This document shows, piece after piece, positions 26,625 to 34,159 of a stretch of 64,000 nucleotides of DNA. The position numbers and the translations under genes are program-made. Under the pieces are notes generated by a model. That model was given only the letters and a program-made list of their open reading frames with translations, had not been told where the DNA came from and ran no database searches. Source of the stretch: Blastococcus litoris. Its GTDB lineage: Bacteria > Actinomycetota > Actinomycetes > Mycobacteriales > Geodermatophilaceae. The stretch lies in assembly GCF_003075095.1 (NCBI RefSeq), contig NZ_QCZF01000001.1, forward strand, positions 744,001-808,000. Reading direction: 5' to 3'. The stretch's first letter is position 1, and each line of letters begins with the position of its first letter.

Positions 26625-26660
26625 GTGACGACGTCCCGCACCTGGTGGTCCCGCCCGTAG
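26625..26660 (+). CDS. Candidate Trp-codon leader peptide
   Basis: An 11-codon frame, GTG to TAG, reads MTTSRTWWSRP with two adjacent tryptophan codons, as in leader peptides of ribosome-mediated trp attenuators. It sits at the predicted 5' end of the mRNA and 93 bases before a gene with a chorismate mutase domain, in the pathway leading from chorismate. GACGACG (26627-26633) inside it can pair with CGTCGTC (26666-26672), which would let ribosome stalling change downstream folding. Confidence 0.6.
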   Translation: MTTSRTWWSRP

Positions 26661-26678
26661 CGGACCGTCGTCGACGAC

Positions 26679-26708
26679 CCTGACCGCTGCTCCGCCGAGC
26701 CGGTCAGG
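26679..26708 (+). terminator. Candidate attenuator hairpin
   Basis: CCTGACCG (26679-26686) and CGGTCAGG (26701-26708) form a perfect 8-bp stem. The hairpin lies after the Trp leader and its putative antiterminator pairing segment. There is no U-tract, as is common in GC-rich actinobacteria, so termination strength is uncertain. Confidence 0.5.
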
Positions 26709-26752
26709 ACGTCCCGTCCTCCGCGGCCGGAGCCGACCCGAGGACACGATCC

Positions 26753-27505
26753 ATGACCGAGGAATCCCTCGCCGCCGTCCGCGCGGCCATCGACAGCATC
26801 GACGGTGAGATCGTCGAGCGGCTCGCGCGACGCGAGCGGCTGGTCCTCCGGGCCGGTGCGTCGAAGAGCGACGCGGCCGCCGTCCGGGCACCCGGCCGCG
26901 TGGCAGCCGTCCTGTCGCGTGTCCGCGAGCTGGCGCGCGCGGCCGGGGCGGACCCGGAGCTCGTGGCCCGCGTGTACCGGACCATGATCGCCGCCTTCGT
27001 CGAGCGGGAGCTGGCCGCGGCCGGCTTCCCCGACCGTCCGCTGATCGGGCCGGCCGCGCGGGACGACGTGGGGGAGATCCTGACCCTCCAGCGCGCCGCC
27101 TACGTCACCGAGGCCCGGCTGTACGCCGACGCCGAGCTCCCCGCGCTGGTGCAGACCGAGGGAGAGCTGGCCGCCGAGCTGGCCGGGGGGATCGCCCTCA
27201 CGGCCACGCGGGACCGCCGCATCGTCGGGGCGGTGCGCGGGCGGGTGGTGGACGGGACCCTGCACGTGGGCCGCCTCGTCGTGGCCCCGGACCAGCAGGG
27301 CAGGGGGACCGGCGCCGCCCTGGTGACGGCGATCGAAGCGGCGGCCGGGCCGGACGCGCGGCGGGCGACGCTGTTCACCGGGCAGCTGAGCACCGCCAAC
27401 CTGCGGCTCTACGAGCGCCTCGGGTACCGCGAGGAGCGTCGCGAGCGGCTCTCGCCGCGGGTGGAGCTGGTGCACCTCGGCAAAGCGCTCCCGACGGTGG
27501 TTTAG
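26753..27505 (+). CDS. Chorismate mutase-like domain fused to GNAT acetyltransferase
   Basis: A 250-residue fusion. Residues about 5-90 form an all-helical AroQ chorismate mutase-like domain (LAAVRAAIDSIDGEIVERLA, RELARAAGADPELVARVY). The Lys of the usual lysine loop (ASKSD) and the Arg of APGR are kept, but the Glu that normally follows this Arg is Val. Residues about 97-245 form a GNAT domain with the acetyl-CoA motif VVAPDQQGRGTGAALV and ANLRLYERLGY. The ATG 26753 start is 93 bases after the Trp leader. Acceptor unknown; the mutase part may be catalytic or a ligand sensor. The stop is shared with ogt in TTAG. Confidence 0.85.
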   Translation: MTEESLAAVRAAIDSIDGEIVERLARRERLVLRAGASKSDAAAVRAPGRVAAVLSRVRELARAAGADPELVARVYRTMIAAFVERELAAAGFPDRPLIGPAARDDVGEILTLQRAAYVTEARLYADAELPALVQTEGELAAELAGGIALTATRDRRIVGAVRGRVVDGTLHVGRLVVAPDQQGRGTGAALVTAIEAAAGPDARRATLFTGQLSTANLRLYERLGYREERRERLSPRVELVHLGKALPTVV

Positions 27506-28002
27506 AACAACCGCTCCTCCCGCTGCTCGAGGTCGAGGAGGAAGCGCTTGCGCTCCAGGCCGCCGCCGAAGCCGACCAGCGCGCCGTCGGACCCGACCAC
27601 GCGGTGGCACGGCACGACCAGTGGCAACGGGTTGCGACCGCACGCGGTGCCGACCGCCTGGGCGAGGGTGCGGTCACCCAGCCCGCGAGCGATGTCGCCG
27701 TAGGAGCGGGTCTCGCCGTAGGGGATCTCCGCCAGCAGCTGCCACACGGCGAGCTGGAACGCGTTCCCGGACGCGCGCAGCGGCAGGTCGAAGGACGTCC
27801 GGGTCCCGGCGAAGTACTCGTCCAGCTGCTGGGCGAGCGCCGCGAACCGGGCGTCGTCCCGTCCCCCCAGGTCGGCCGACGACCCGGGGGGACGGAGGAA
27901 CAACGTGACCAGCCGGCCGTCCTCCTCGACGGTCGTCAACGGACCGATCGGCGATCCGAGGACGCCGTGCACCCGCTCACCGCCCATGACCGCATCGTGC
28001 AC
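27502..28002 (-). CDS. ogt: Methylated-DNA-protein-cysteine methyltransferase
   Basis: Suicide repair protein that takes methyl groups from O6-methylguanine onto its own cysteine. The active site PCHRV, the helix-turn-helix region FQLAVWQLLAEIPYGETRSY and the GFGGGLERKRFLL end are present in 166 residues. GTG 28002 gives the longest form; ATG 27987 (MGGERVHG) is about equally plausible, since neither has a clear ribosome-binding site. Confidence 0.93.
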   Translation of the reverse strand: MHDAVMGGERVHGVLGSPIGPLTTVEEDGRLVTLFLRPPGSSADLGGRDDARFAALAQQLDEYFAGTRTSFDLPLRASGNAFQLAVWQLLAEIPYGETRSYGDIARGLGDRTLAQAVGTACGRNPLPLVVPCHRVVGSDGALVGFGGGLERKRFLLDLEQREERLF

Positions 28003-28070
28003 CCGGGCACCGACAGGTCGCGGCGCGTCAGAGCGTCCAGCCGGCCGCGGGCGGGGGACGATCCCGGCCG

Positions 28071-28712
28071 ATGACCGCCACCCTCACGTCCTCGCGGGAC
28101 CTCCGGACGCCGGCCCTCCTCGCCCTGCTCGGGGCGCTCGCCGGTGCCGCCGCGAAGGCGGCCGACGAGTCCGGCTGGCGGTGGGCCGCGGACCTCGGCA
28201 CCTTCCCCGCGGCCTGGGTGCTGGCGGTCGCGCTGATCGGCCGGCTGGCCCCCTCGCCGCCGGCCGCCGCGGTGCGCGCCGCCGTCTTCTTCGCCGCGAT
28301 GACCGTCGCCTACTACGCCTGGGCGGCCTGGGTCCTGGGCTTCGGCTGGAACCGGCTGCTGCCGGTGTGGCTCGTGCTCTCGGCGACGGCCGTGGCGGTC
28401 ACGGCGGCCGTCGCCTGGTGGGCGACCCGCCGTCCCGGCCCGCTGCCCGGGGCGGCGGTCGCGCTCGGCGCCGGCATCGTGCTGGCCGGCGGCCAGTTCC
28501 TGCCGCTGTGGCGACGGCTCACCGGCACCGCCGCCGAGGGAGAGCTGCTCTTCCACCCGGGGCAGGGCTGGGTCGACGCCGCCGTGGCGCTCGTGCTCGT
28601 GGCCGTCCTCCCGCGGCACGTGCCGACCCGCCTGTGGGGGCTGCTCCTGGTCGCCCCCATGACGGCGGTCGCCCTCCGGCTGTTCGACGCCTTCGGGGGG
28701 CTGATCACCTGA
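28071..28712 (+). CDS. Membrane protein, possibly DUF6518 family
   Basis: A 213-residue protein with about six hydrophobic helices and few charged loops (ALLALLGALAGAAAKAADES, FPAAWVLAVALIGRL, YYAWAAWVLGFGWNRLL). It resembles actinobacterial DUF6518 proteins by size and pattern only; function unknown. ATG 28071 follows a GACGAT hexamer by 8 bases. Its end overlaps the convergent gene by 8 bp. Confidence 0.7.
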   Translation: MTATLTSSRDLRTPALLALLGALAGAAAKAADESGWRWAADLGTFPAAWVLAVALIGRLAPSPPAAAVRAAVFFAAMTVAYYAWAAWVLGFGWNRLLPVWLVLSATAVAVTAAVAWWATRRPGPLPGAAVALGAGIVLAGGQFLPLWRRLTGTAAEGELLFHPGQGWVDAAVALVLVAVLPRHVPTRLWGLLLVAPMTAVALRLFDAFGGLIT

Positions 28713-29487
28713 CGGCGCGGCTCCGGCCCGGGGACCAGCGCGCCAGGTGCCACCCGGCCGCGTAGACGGTCACCGCCACGGCCACGGCCGTCCCCGCGTG
28801 CACGACGAAGATCCGGGACGCGTGCTGGACGACGGTCGCAGCGCTCCAGAGTGCCTGCTCGCGGAGCGAGTCCTGGACCTCCGGCAGCCGGGCGGCCGTG
28901 CTGACCGCACCCGAGAGCACCCCCGCCGCGAGCACGACCGACCGCACGGCGAACCGCGCCGGGGGCGGGAGGAGGGCACCGGGCGGCACGGGGCGGACGG
29001 CGGCGCGACGCCACCACCGCACCAGCCAGCCGAGCAGCACCGCGCCGCCGACCAGGCTGCCGGCGAGGTCCAGCCGCGACGACCACGACGAGCCGAACAC
29101 CTCGCCCAGGCCGTCCCAGGCCAGGTGCGTCGCGGCGCCGACCACGGCGGACAGCACGATCCGGGCGAGGAGGCCGGCCCCGCGCCAGGTGAACGCCTCC
29201 ACCGCCGGCCACACCCTGGCTGCGGCGGCCGGCGTCAGCAGGGCCGCGAGCGGCCGCTTCACCAGCAGGTGGAACGCCGCGAGCAGCACGAGCGCGATCA
29301 GCGGGTCGAGCCAGAGCAGCGAGGTGGCCGCATGGGTCAGCGTCAGGTTGTAGTCGCCGCCCAGCCACTGCAGGGAGACGTAGTACGGCACGTCCGGCGC
29401 CACGGAGCCGCACACCAGGGCGGACGGCACGAGCGGGCTCCGGGCCAGCGGCAGCACCGCCGCCGGGTGGGCGAGGGTGAACGGCAC
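28705..29487 (-). CDS. DUF4184-family membrane protein
   Basis: A 260-residue protein starting MPFTLAHPAAVLPLARSPLV followed by SALVCGSVAPDVPYY, the hallmark of DUF4184. Conserved His/Asp residues (THAATS, THLAWDGL) resemble membrane-bound metal-dependent hydrolases such as YdjM, but no activity is established. GTG 29487 overlaps the preceding DUF1003 stop by one base (TAGTG), so it is downstream in the MgtE-N/DUF1003/DUF4184 operon. Confidence 0.83.
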   Translation of the reverse strand: MPFTLAHPAAVLPLARSPLVPSALVCGSVAPDVPYYVSLQWLGGDYNLTLTHAATSLLWLDPLIALVLLAAFHLLVKRPLAALLTPAAAARVWPAVEAFTWRGAGLLARIVLSAVVGAATHLAWDGLGEVFGSSWSSRLDLAGSLVGGAVLLGWLVRWWRRAAVRPVPPGALLPPPARFAVRSVVLAAGVLSGAVSTAARLPEVQDSLREQALWSAATVVQHASRIFVVHAGTAVAVAVTVYAAGWHLARWSPGRSRAVR

Positions 29488-30026
29488 TAGGACGCCGCGC
29501 CGCCGCGGGCCTCGGCCTCCTCGCGCTCGCGCTTCTTGCGCTTCTTCTCGCGCTTCTCGGCGTCGTCGTCGTCCCCGGCGAGCCGGCTCAGCTCGCTGCG
29601 GATGAAGTCGCGGGTGGCGAGCTCGCCGACGGCGACGCGCAGCGAGGCCAGCTCGCGGGCCAGGTACTCGGTGTCCGCGCGCACCGAGGCGGCGCGGGCG
29701 CGGTCCTCCTCGGCCTGCACCCGGTCGCGGTCGGCCTGCCGGTTCTGCGCCAGCAGGATCAGCGGCGCGGCGTAGGCGGCCTGGGTGGAGAACGCCAGGT
29801 TCAGCAGGATGAACGGGTAGGGGTCCCAGCGCAGCGAGACGGCGAAGACGTTGAGCGCGATCCAGACGATCACGATGATCGTCTGGACGGCGAGGAACCG
29901 GCCGGTGCCGAGGAAGCGGGCGATGCTCTCGGCGAAGCGCCCGACGGCGTCCGGGTTGAGCCGCAGGAAGCTGCCGAGCCCGCGCGTCCGGCCTCGCGGG
30001 ACGTCGAGCCGCGGGGTGTCAGCCAC
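29487..30026 (-). CDS. DUF1003-family membrane protein
   Basis: A 179-residue protein with two membrane helices (FLAVQTIIVIVWIALNVFAV and FILLNLAFSTQAAYAAPLIL) separated by the family motif WDPYPFILLN, then a long charged helix (DRDRVQAEEDRARAASVRAD) likely to form a coiled coil and a Lys/Arg/Glu-rich end. DUF1003 proteins have no firm function. The start overlaps the MgtE-N gene by 8 bp. Confidence 0.88.
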   Translation of the reverse strand: MADTPRLDVPRGRTRGLGSFLRLNPDAVGRFAESIARFLGTGRFLAVQTIIVIVWIALNVFAVSLRWDPYPFILLNLAFSTQAAYAAPLILLAQNRQADRDRVQAEEDRARAASVRADTEYLARELASLRVAVGELATRDFIRSELSRLAGDDDDAEKREKKRKKREREEAEARGGAAS

Positions 30027-31257
30027 GACGGGCCCGCTCGCGCCAGTCGTCGGGCAGCAGGTGGTCCAGGACGTCGTCGACGCTGACCGCGCCGACCAGG
30101 TGGCCCTGGGCGTCGACCACCGGCGCGGCGACCAGGTTGTAGGTGGCGAAGTAGCGGGTGACCTCGGCCAGCGGCGCCTCGGGACGCAGCGGTTCCAGGT
30201 CGTCGAGCACCCCGCTCACCAGCGACGACGGGGGTTCGCGCAGCAGCCGCTGGATGTGCGCCAGGCCCAGGTAGCGGCCGGTCGGCGTCGCCGAGGGCGG
30301 GCGGCAGACGTACACCTGGCTGGCCAGCGACGGGGTGAGCTCCGGCTCCCGCACGCGGGCCAGGGCCTCGGCGATCGTCGCGTCCGGCGCCAGGATCACC
30401 GGCTCGCTGGTCATCATGCCGCCGGCGGTGTCCTCGGAGTACTTGAGCAGCTGGCGCACCGGCTCGGCCTCGTCGGGCTCCATGAGCTCGAGCAGCCGGT
30501 TGCGGTCGACGTTGGACAGCTCGGCGAGCAGGTCGGCGGCATCGTCGGGGTCCATGGCCTCGAGGACGTCGGCGGCGCGCTCCTGGTCGAGCGTGCCGAG
30601 GATCGTGACCTGGTCGGCCTCCGGCAGCTCGCCGAGGACGTCGGCCAGCCGGTCGTCGTCCAGCGCCTCGGCCACCTCCTGCCGCCGCTTCACCGGCAGG
30701 TCCTGCAGGGCGTGCGCGACGTCCGCGGCGTTGAGGTCGCGGTAGGTCGCGATCAGCGTCTCGGCGCCCTGACCGGCCTGGGGCAGGGCGAGCCCCTCCA
30801 CCTCGTCCCAGGCCAGCTGGTGCAGCTGACCCCGGCGGCCGAGCCGCCCGGGCTCCTGGACGGCGAGGCGGGAGAGCACCCAGTCGCCGGTGCGGGTCTG
30901 CTCGATGCCGGCGTCGACGACGTGCGCGGGCCGGTCGGACTCGGCGATCCGCACCGACCGGTCGAGCAGCTCGCCGAGCACCAGCGTCTCGCCCGCGCGC
31001 TGCTCGAAGCGCTTGAGGTTGAGGGTTCCGCTGGCCAGCATCACCGCGCCCGGGTCGATCGCGGTCACCCGGCCCATCGGCACGAAGATCCGGCGGCGGG
31101 CCACCACCTCGACGACGACCCCGAGCACCCGCGGCGTGGCCGTGCCGACGCGCAGGGCGACGACGACGTCGCGCACCTTGCCGACGCGGTCGCCGTTGGG
31201 GTCGAAGACCGTCAGCCCGGCGAGCCGGGAGACGTACGCCCTGCTCGCGGAGGTCAC
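30019..31257 (-). CDS. PRC-barrel/MgtE-N/CBS protein without membrane domain
   Basis: A 412-residue soluble protein. The first 140 residues contain PRC-barrel-like repeats (LAGLTVFDPNGDRVGKVRDV, RVLGVVVEV). Then follow an MgtE N-terminal superhelix (HALQDLPVKRRQEVAEALDD, LLELMEPDEAEPVRQLLKY) and a CBS pair (TAGGMMTSEPVILAPDATI, APVVDAQGHLVGAVSVDDVL). The Mg2+-sensing half of MgtE is thus present without the channel helices, so it is probably a regulator or partner rather than a transporter. GTG 31257 lies 8 bases after a TAACCT hexamer. Confidence 0.88.
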   Translation of the reverse strand: MTSASRAYVSRLAGLTVFDPNGDRVGKVRDVVVALRVGTATPRVLGVVVEVVARRRIFVPMGRVTAIDPGAVMLASGTLNLKRFEQRAGETLVLGELLDRSVRIAESDRPAHVVDAGIEQTRTGDWVLSRLAVQEPGRLGRRGQLHQLAWDEVEGLALPQAGQGAETLIATYRDLNAADVAHALQDLPVKRRQEVAEALDDDRLADVLGELPEADQVTILGTLDQERAADVLEAMDPDDAADLLAELSNVDRNRLLELMEPDEAEPVRQLLKYSEDTAGGMMTSEPVILAPDATIAEALARVREPELTPSLASQVYVCRPPSATPTGRYLGLAHIQRLLREPPSSLVSGVLDDLEPLRPEAPLAEVTRYFATYNLVAAPVVDAQGHLVGAVSVDDVLDHLLPDDWRERARRG

Positions 31258-31265
31258 GGGAGTGG

Positions 31266-31275
31266 AGGTTACCGT
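31266..31275. promoter_or_regulatory. Overlapping divergent -10 elements
   Basis: In AGGTTACCGT the plus strand reads TACCGT (31270-31275), 7 bases before GTG 31283, and the minus strand reads TAACCT (31271-31266), 8 bases before GTG 31257. The two hexamers share two base pairs, so both divergent leaderless genes start from one 10-bp core. The start codons are only 25 bp apart. Confidence 0.6.
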
Positions 31276-31282
31276 CGGGGCC

Positions 31283-32152
31283 GTGCCGCCCCGGGATGCG
31301 CTGGACTACGAGATCGTCGACGTGTTCGCACCGGGAGCGTTCGCCGGCAATCCGCTGGCCGTGGTGTTCGACGCCGACGGGCTCAGCACCGAGCAGTGCC
31401 AGGCGCTGGCCTTCGAGTTCCACCTCTCGGAGACCTCGTTCCTCTGCGCGCCCACCGAACCCGGGGCCGACTACCGGGTCCGCATCTTCACGCCGTTCGC
31501 CGAGCTGCCCTTCGCCGGTCACCCGAGCGTCGGCGCCGCGCACACGCTGGTCCGCACCGGTCGGCTGGGCGCGGGCACCCTCCGCCAGGAGTGCGGTGCC
31601 GGTGTCCTGGACGTCGAGGTCGACGGCGACGGCGCCCGGCTCTCCGGTGGGCGGCCGACCCTGGAGGACGGTCCCGCGGCCGCCGAGCTCGCCGCGGCCG
31701 TCGGCCTGAGCGCGGCCGACGCCATGGGCGGGCCCGCCGACGTCGCCGGCTGCGGCCTGCCCTTCGCCTACCTCTCGGTCGCCCCCGGGGCCGTCGACCG
31801 CGCCGTCCCCGACCAGGCCGCGCTCGACGCGCTCGGCGTGGGCGAGGGCGTCTCGGTGCTCTCCTGGGACGCCGCCACCTCCACCGCCTACGCCCGCGTC
31901 TTCGCCGGCGACCTCCGCTGGGGGGAGGACCCCGCGACCGGGTCGGCCGCGCTGGGCACCGGTGTGTGGCTGGTCGAGGCCGGGCTGCTGGCGGGGGAGG
32001 GCACGTCGTCCTACGTCGTCCGGCAGGGCGAGAAGCTCGGCCGGCCGTCGGTGCTCGAGTGCACCGTCACCGCCTCGGACGGCAAGGCCGTCGCCGCGAC
32101 CGTCCGCGGCGCCGTCGTCCCGATCGCCTCCGGCCGGATCCGCGTGCCGTGA
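31283..32152 (+). CDS. PhzF-family epimerase/isomerase
   Basis: A 289-residue protein with the PhzF diaminopimelate-epimerase-like double fold. Family landmarks are VDVFAPGAFAGNPLAVVFDA with the conserved N/P site, the acidic residue in HLSETSFL, FAELPFAGHPSVGAAH and DPATGSAALGTG. The family includes the phenazine isomerase, but most members are of unknown substrate and no other phenazine gene is nearby. It is coupled to the EamA transporter by GTGA. Confidence 0.9.
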   Translation: MPPRDALDYEIVDVFAPGAFAGNPLAVVFDADGLSTEQCQALAFEFHLSETSFLCAPTEPGADYRVRIFTPFAELPFAGHPSVGAAHTLVRTGRLGAGTLRQECGAGVLDVEVDGDGARLSGGRPTLEDGPAAAELAAAVGLSAADAMGGPADVAGCGLPFAYLSVAPGAVDRAVPDQAALDALGVGEGVSVLSWDAATSTAYARVFAGDLRWGEDPATGSAALGTGVWLVEAGLLAGEGTSSYVVRQGEKLGRPSVLECTVTASDGKAVAATVRGAVVPIASGRIRVP

Positions 32153-33075
32153 CCAGCACCGCCTCCGCCGAGGCGTGGGCGCTGCACCGGCCCGGTCCCC
32201 GGGACGTCGGGCTGCTGTCCCTCGCCGTCGTGGGCGTCTCGCTCTCGGCGCCGCTCACCGCCATGGTGGCCGCGCCGATGCTCGCGCTCGCGTTCTGGCG
32301 CAACGCGGCGGGCGCCGCCGCGCTCGTGCCGGTGCTGCTCACCCGGGAGCGCGCCACGCTGACCGGGCTGCGGCCGCGCGACCTGGCCAGCTCCGTCGTC
32401 GCGGGGCTGTTCCTCGCGGCGCACTTCGCGTCGTGGCTGCCCAGCCTGTCCATGACGACGGTCGCGGCGTCGGTCGCGCTGGTCACCACCACCCCCATCT
32501 GGACGGCGCTGGTCGCCCGCATCTCCGGCGTCCGGCTGCCGGCCGCCGTCTGGTGGGGGCTGCTGCTGGCCTTCGGCGGCGTCGTCCTGATCGTCGGCGT
32601 GGACGTGACGGTCAGCCTGGAGGCGCTGGCCGGGGACGGGCTCGCCCTGCTGGGCGCGATCTGCGCCGGCGGGTACGTGCTGGCCGGTGCCCGGGCCCGG
32701 CAGCGGCTGGCGACCTCGGCCTACGCGGTCGTCTGCTACTCGGTCTGCGCGGTGGTCATCGCCGTCTCGGCGCTGCTGGTCGGCACCCCGCTCGCCGGCT
32801 TCGAGGCACGGGACTGGTGGCTCATCGCGGGCATCACGGTCTCGGCCCAGCTGTTCGGCCACACGCTGCTGAACCTGGTGCTCTCCTCGGTCGGGCCGAC
32901 GGTGGTCAGCCTCGCCGTCCTGCTGGAGGTGCCGGGGGCGCTGGTCTTCGCGCTCGTCCTGCTCGGGCAGGTGCCCCCGTTGCTGGCGCTGCCGGGCGTC
33001 GCGCTCGTCGTCGCGGGGGTCGCGCTCGTCGTGCGGGCCAGCCGACCGCAGACCCTGGTGGAGCCGGGCACCTGA
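32149..33075 (+). CDS. EamA/DMT-family transporter
   Basis: A 308-residue membrane protein with about ten helices in two EamA repeats (first ending near LIVGVDVTVSL, second ending at VVAGVALVVRAS). The motif PSLSMTTVAASVALVTTTPIW is typical of the first repeat. GTG 32149 overlaps the phzF-like stop, suggesting that the enzyme product or a related metabolite is moved; that link is inference. Confidence 0.88.
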   Translation: MTSTASAEAWALHRPGPRDVGLLSLAVVGVSLSAPLTAMVAAPMLALAFWRNAAGAAALVPVLLTRERATLTGLRPRDLASSVVAGLFLAAHFASWLPSLSMTTVAASVALVTTTPIWTALVARISGVRLPAAVWWGLLLAFGGVVLIVGVDVTVSLEALAGDGLALLGAICAGGYVLAGARARQRLATSAYAVVCYSVCAVVIAVSALLVGTPLAGFEARDWWLIAGITVSAQLFGHTLLNLVLSSVGPTVVSLAVLLEVPGALVFALVLLGQVPPLLALPGVALVVAGVALVVRASRPQTLVEPGT

Positions 33076-33116
33076 GGGCTTGATCACTCGGCGGGGCGGT
33101 TCCCGGGCGCCGTCGC

Positions 33117-33131
33117 TACTCTCCGGTAGCT
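33117..33131 (+). promoter_or_regulatory. Motif TACTCTCCGGTAGCT upstream of the malyl-CoA lyase-like gene
   Basis: This 15-mer matches 13 of 15 positions of the motif at 34665-34679 and has nearly the same distance to its start codon (29 versus 28 bases). It includes a TACTCT -10-like hexamer and a CCGG core, so it may combine promoter and operator. Confidence 0.5.
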
Positions 33132-33160
33132 GACAGCATCCCCACCGAAGCGGAGGCACC

Positions 33161-34114
33161 GTGGCCGAGCTCCGATCCCGTCGTTCCAACCTCGCCGTCC
33201 CCGGGAGCAACCCGCGCTTCCTGGAGAAGGCGAAGGGTCTCCCGGCCGACCAGGTCTTCCTCGACCTCGAGGACGCGTGCGCGCCGCTGGCCAAGCCCGG
33301 CGCCCGCAAGAACATCGTCGCGGCGCTGAACGAGGGCGGCTGGGGCGACAAGATCCGCACGGTCCGGGTGAACGACTGGACGACGGAGTGGACGTTCCAG
33401 GACGTGCTCGAGGTCGTCGGCGGCGCGGGCGCCGAGCTCGACTGCATCATGCTGCCGAAGGTCCAGGACGCCGCCCAGGTCAAGGCGCTGGACATGCTGC
33501 TGTCCCAGATCGAGAAGGCCAACGGCCTGGAGGTCGGCCGGATCGGCATCGAGGCGCAGATCGAGACGGCGCAGGGCCTGATCAACGTCAACGACATCGC
33601 CTTCGCGAGCGACCGCATCGAGACGATCATCTTCGGCCCCGCCGACTTCATGGCCAGCATCAACATGAAGTCGCTGGTGGTCGGCGCCCTGCACCCGGAC
33701 TACCCGGGCGACCCGTTCCACTACATCCTCATGCAGATCCTCATGGCCGCCCGCGCCCGCGGCGTGCAGGCCATCGACGGGCCCTTCCTGCAGGTGCGCG
33801 ACGTGCCGGCCTTCGAGGAGGTCGCCAAGCGCTCGGCGATGCTCGGCTTCGACGGCAAGTGGGTGCTGCACCCGGGCCAGATCGACGCCGCCAACGAGAT
33901 CTACGCGCCGTCGCAGGAGGACTACGACCACGCCGAGCTGATCCTCGACGCCTACGACTGGGCGACGTCGGAGGCCGGTGGCAAGAAGGGCTCGGCGATG
34001 CTCGGCGACGAGATGATCGACGAGGCCAGCCGCAAGATGGCGCTGGTCATCGCCGGCAAGGGACGCGCCGCGGGCATGTCGCGGACGTCGTCCTTCACGC
34101 CGCCCGAGGACTGA
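33161..34114 (+). CDS. mcl: Malyl-CoA/beta-methylmalyl-CoA lyase-like protein (HpcH/HpaI)
   Basis: A CoA-ester lyase of 317 residues, the size of L-malyl-CoA/beta-methylmalyl-CoA lyase (Mcl1). Conserved parts are LAVPGSNPRFLEKAKG, VFLDLEDACAP with the metal-binding acidic residue, the arginine in RTVRVND, IEAQIETAQGL, FGPADFMASI and GKWVLHPGQIDAAN. Mcl acts in the ethylmalonyl-CoA and 3-hydroxypropionate routes; a citrate-lyase-beta-like role is the alternative. GTG 33161 follows GCGGAGGCACC. It shares an upstream motif with the acyl-CoA dehydrogenase gene. Confidence 0.85.
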   Translation: MAELRSRRSNLAVPGSNPRFLEKAKGLPADQVFLDLEDACAPLAKPGARKNIVAALNEGGWGDKIRTVRVNDWTTEWTFQDVLEVVGGAGAELDCIMLPKVQDAAQVKALDMLLSQIEKANGLEVGRIGIEAQIETAQGLINVNDIAFASDRIETIIFGPADFMASINMKSLVVGALHPDYPGDPFHYILMQILMAARARGVQAIDGPFLQVRDVPAFEEVAKRSAMLGFDGKWVLHPGQIDAANEIYAPSQEDYDHAELILDAYDWATSEAGGKKGSAMLGDEMIDEASRKMALVIAGKGRAAGMSRTSSFTPPED

Positions 34115-34123
34115 CCGCGACGA

Positions 34124-34151
34124 CGGCCGCCCGGTGGATGCCGGGCGGCCG
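34124..34151. terminator. Bidirectional terminator hairpin
   Basis: CGGCCGCCCGG (34124-34134) and CCGGGCGGCCG (34141-34151) form a perfect 11-bp stem with a 6-base loop between two convergent genes. No U-tract is present on either side. Confidence 0.6.
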
Positions 34152-34159
34152 GTCGCCGA

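Noticed and set aside
29851-31282. Upstream part of the long plus-strand frame that ends in the EamA gene
   Set aside because: It is antisense to the DUF1003 and MgtE-N genes; the EamA protein starts naturally at GTG 32149 coupled to the phzF-like stop.
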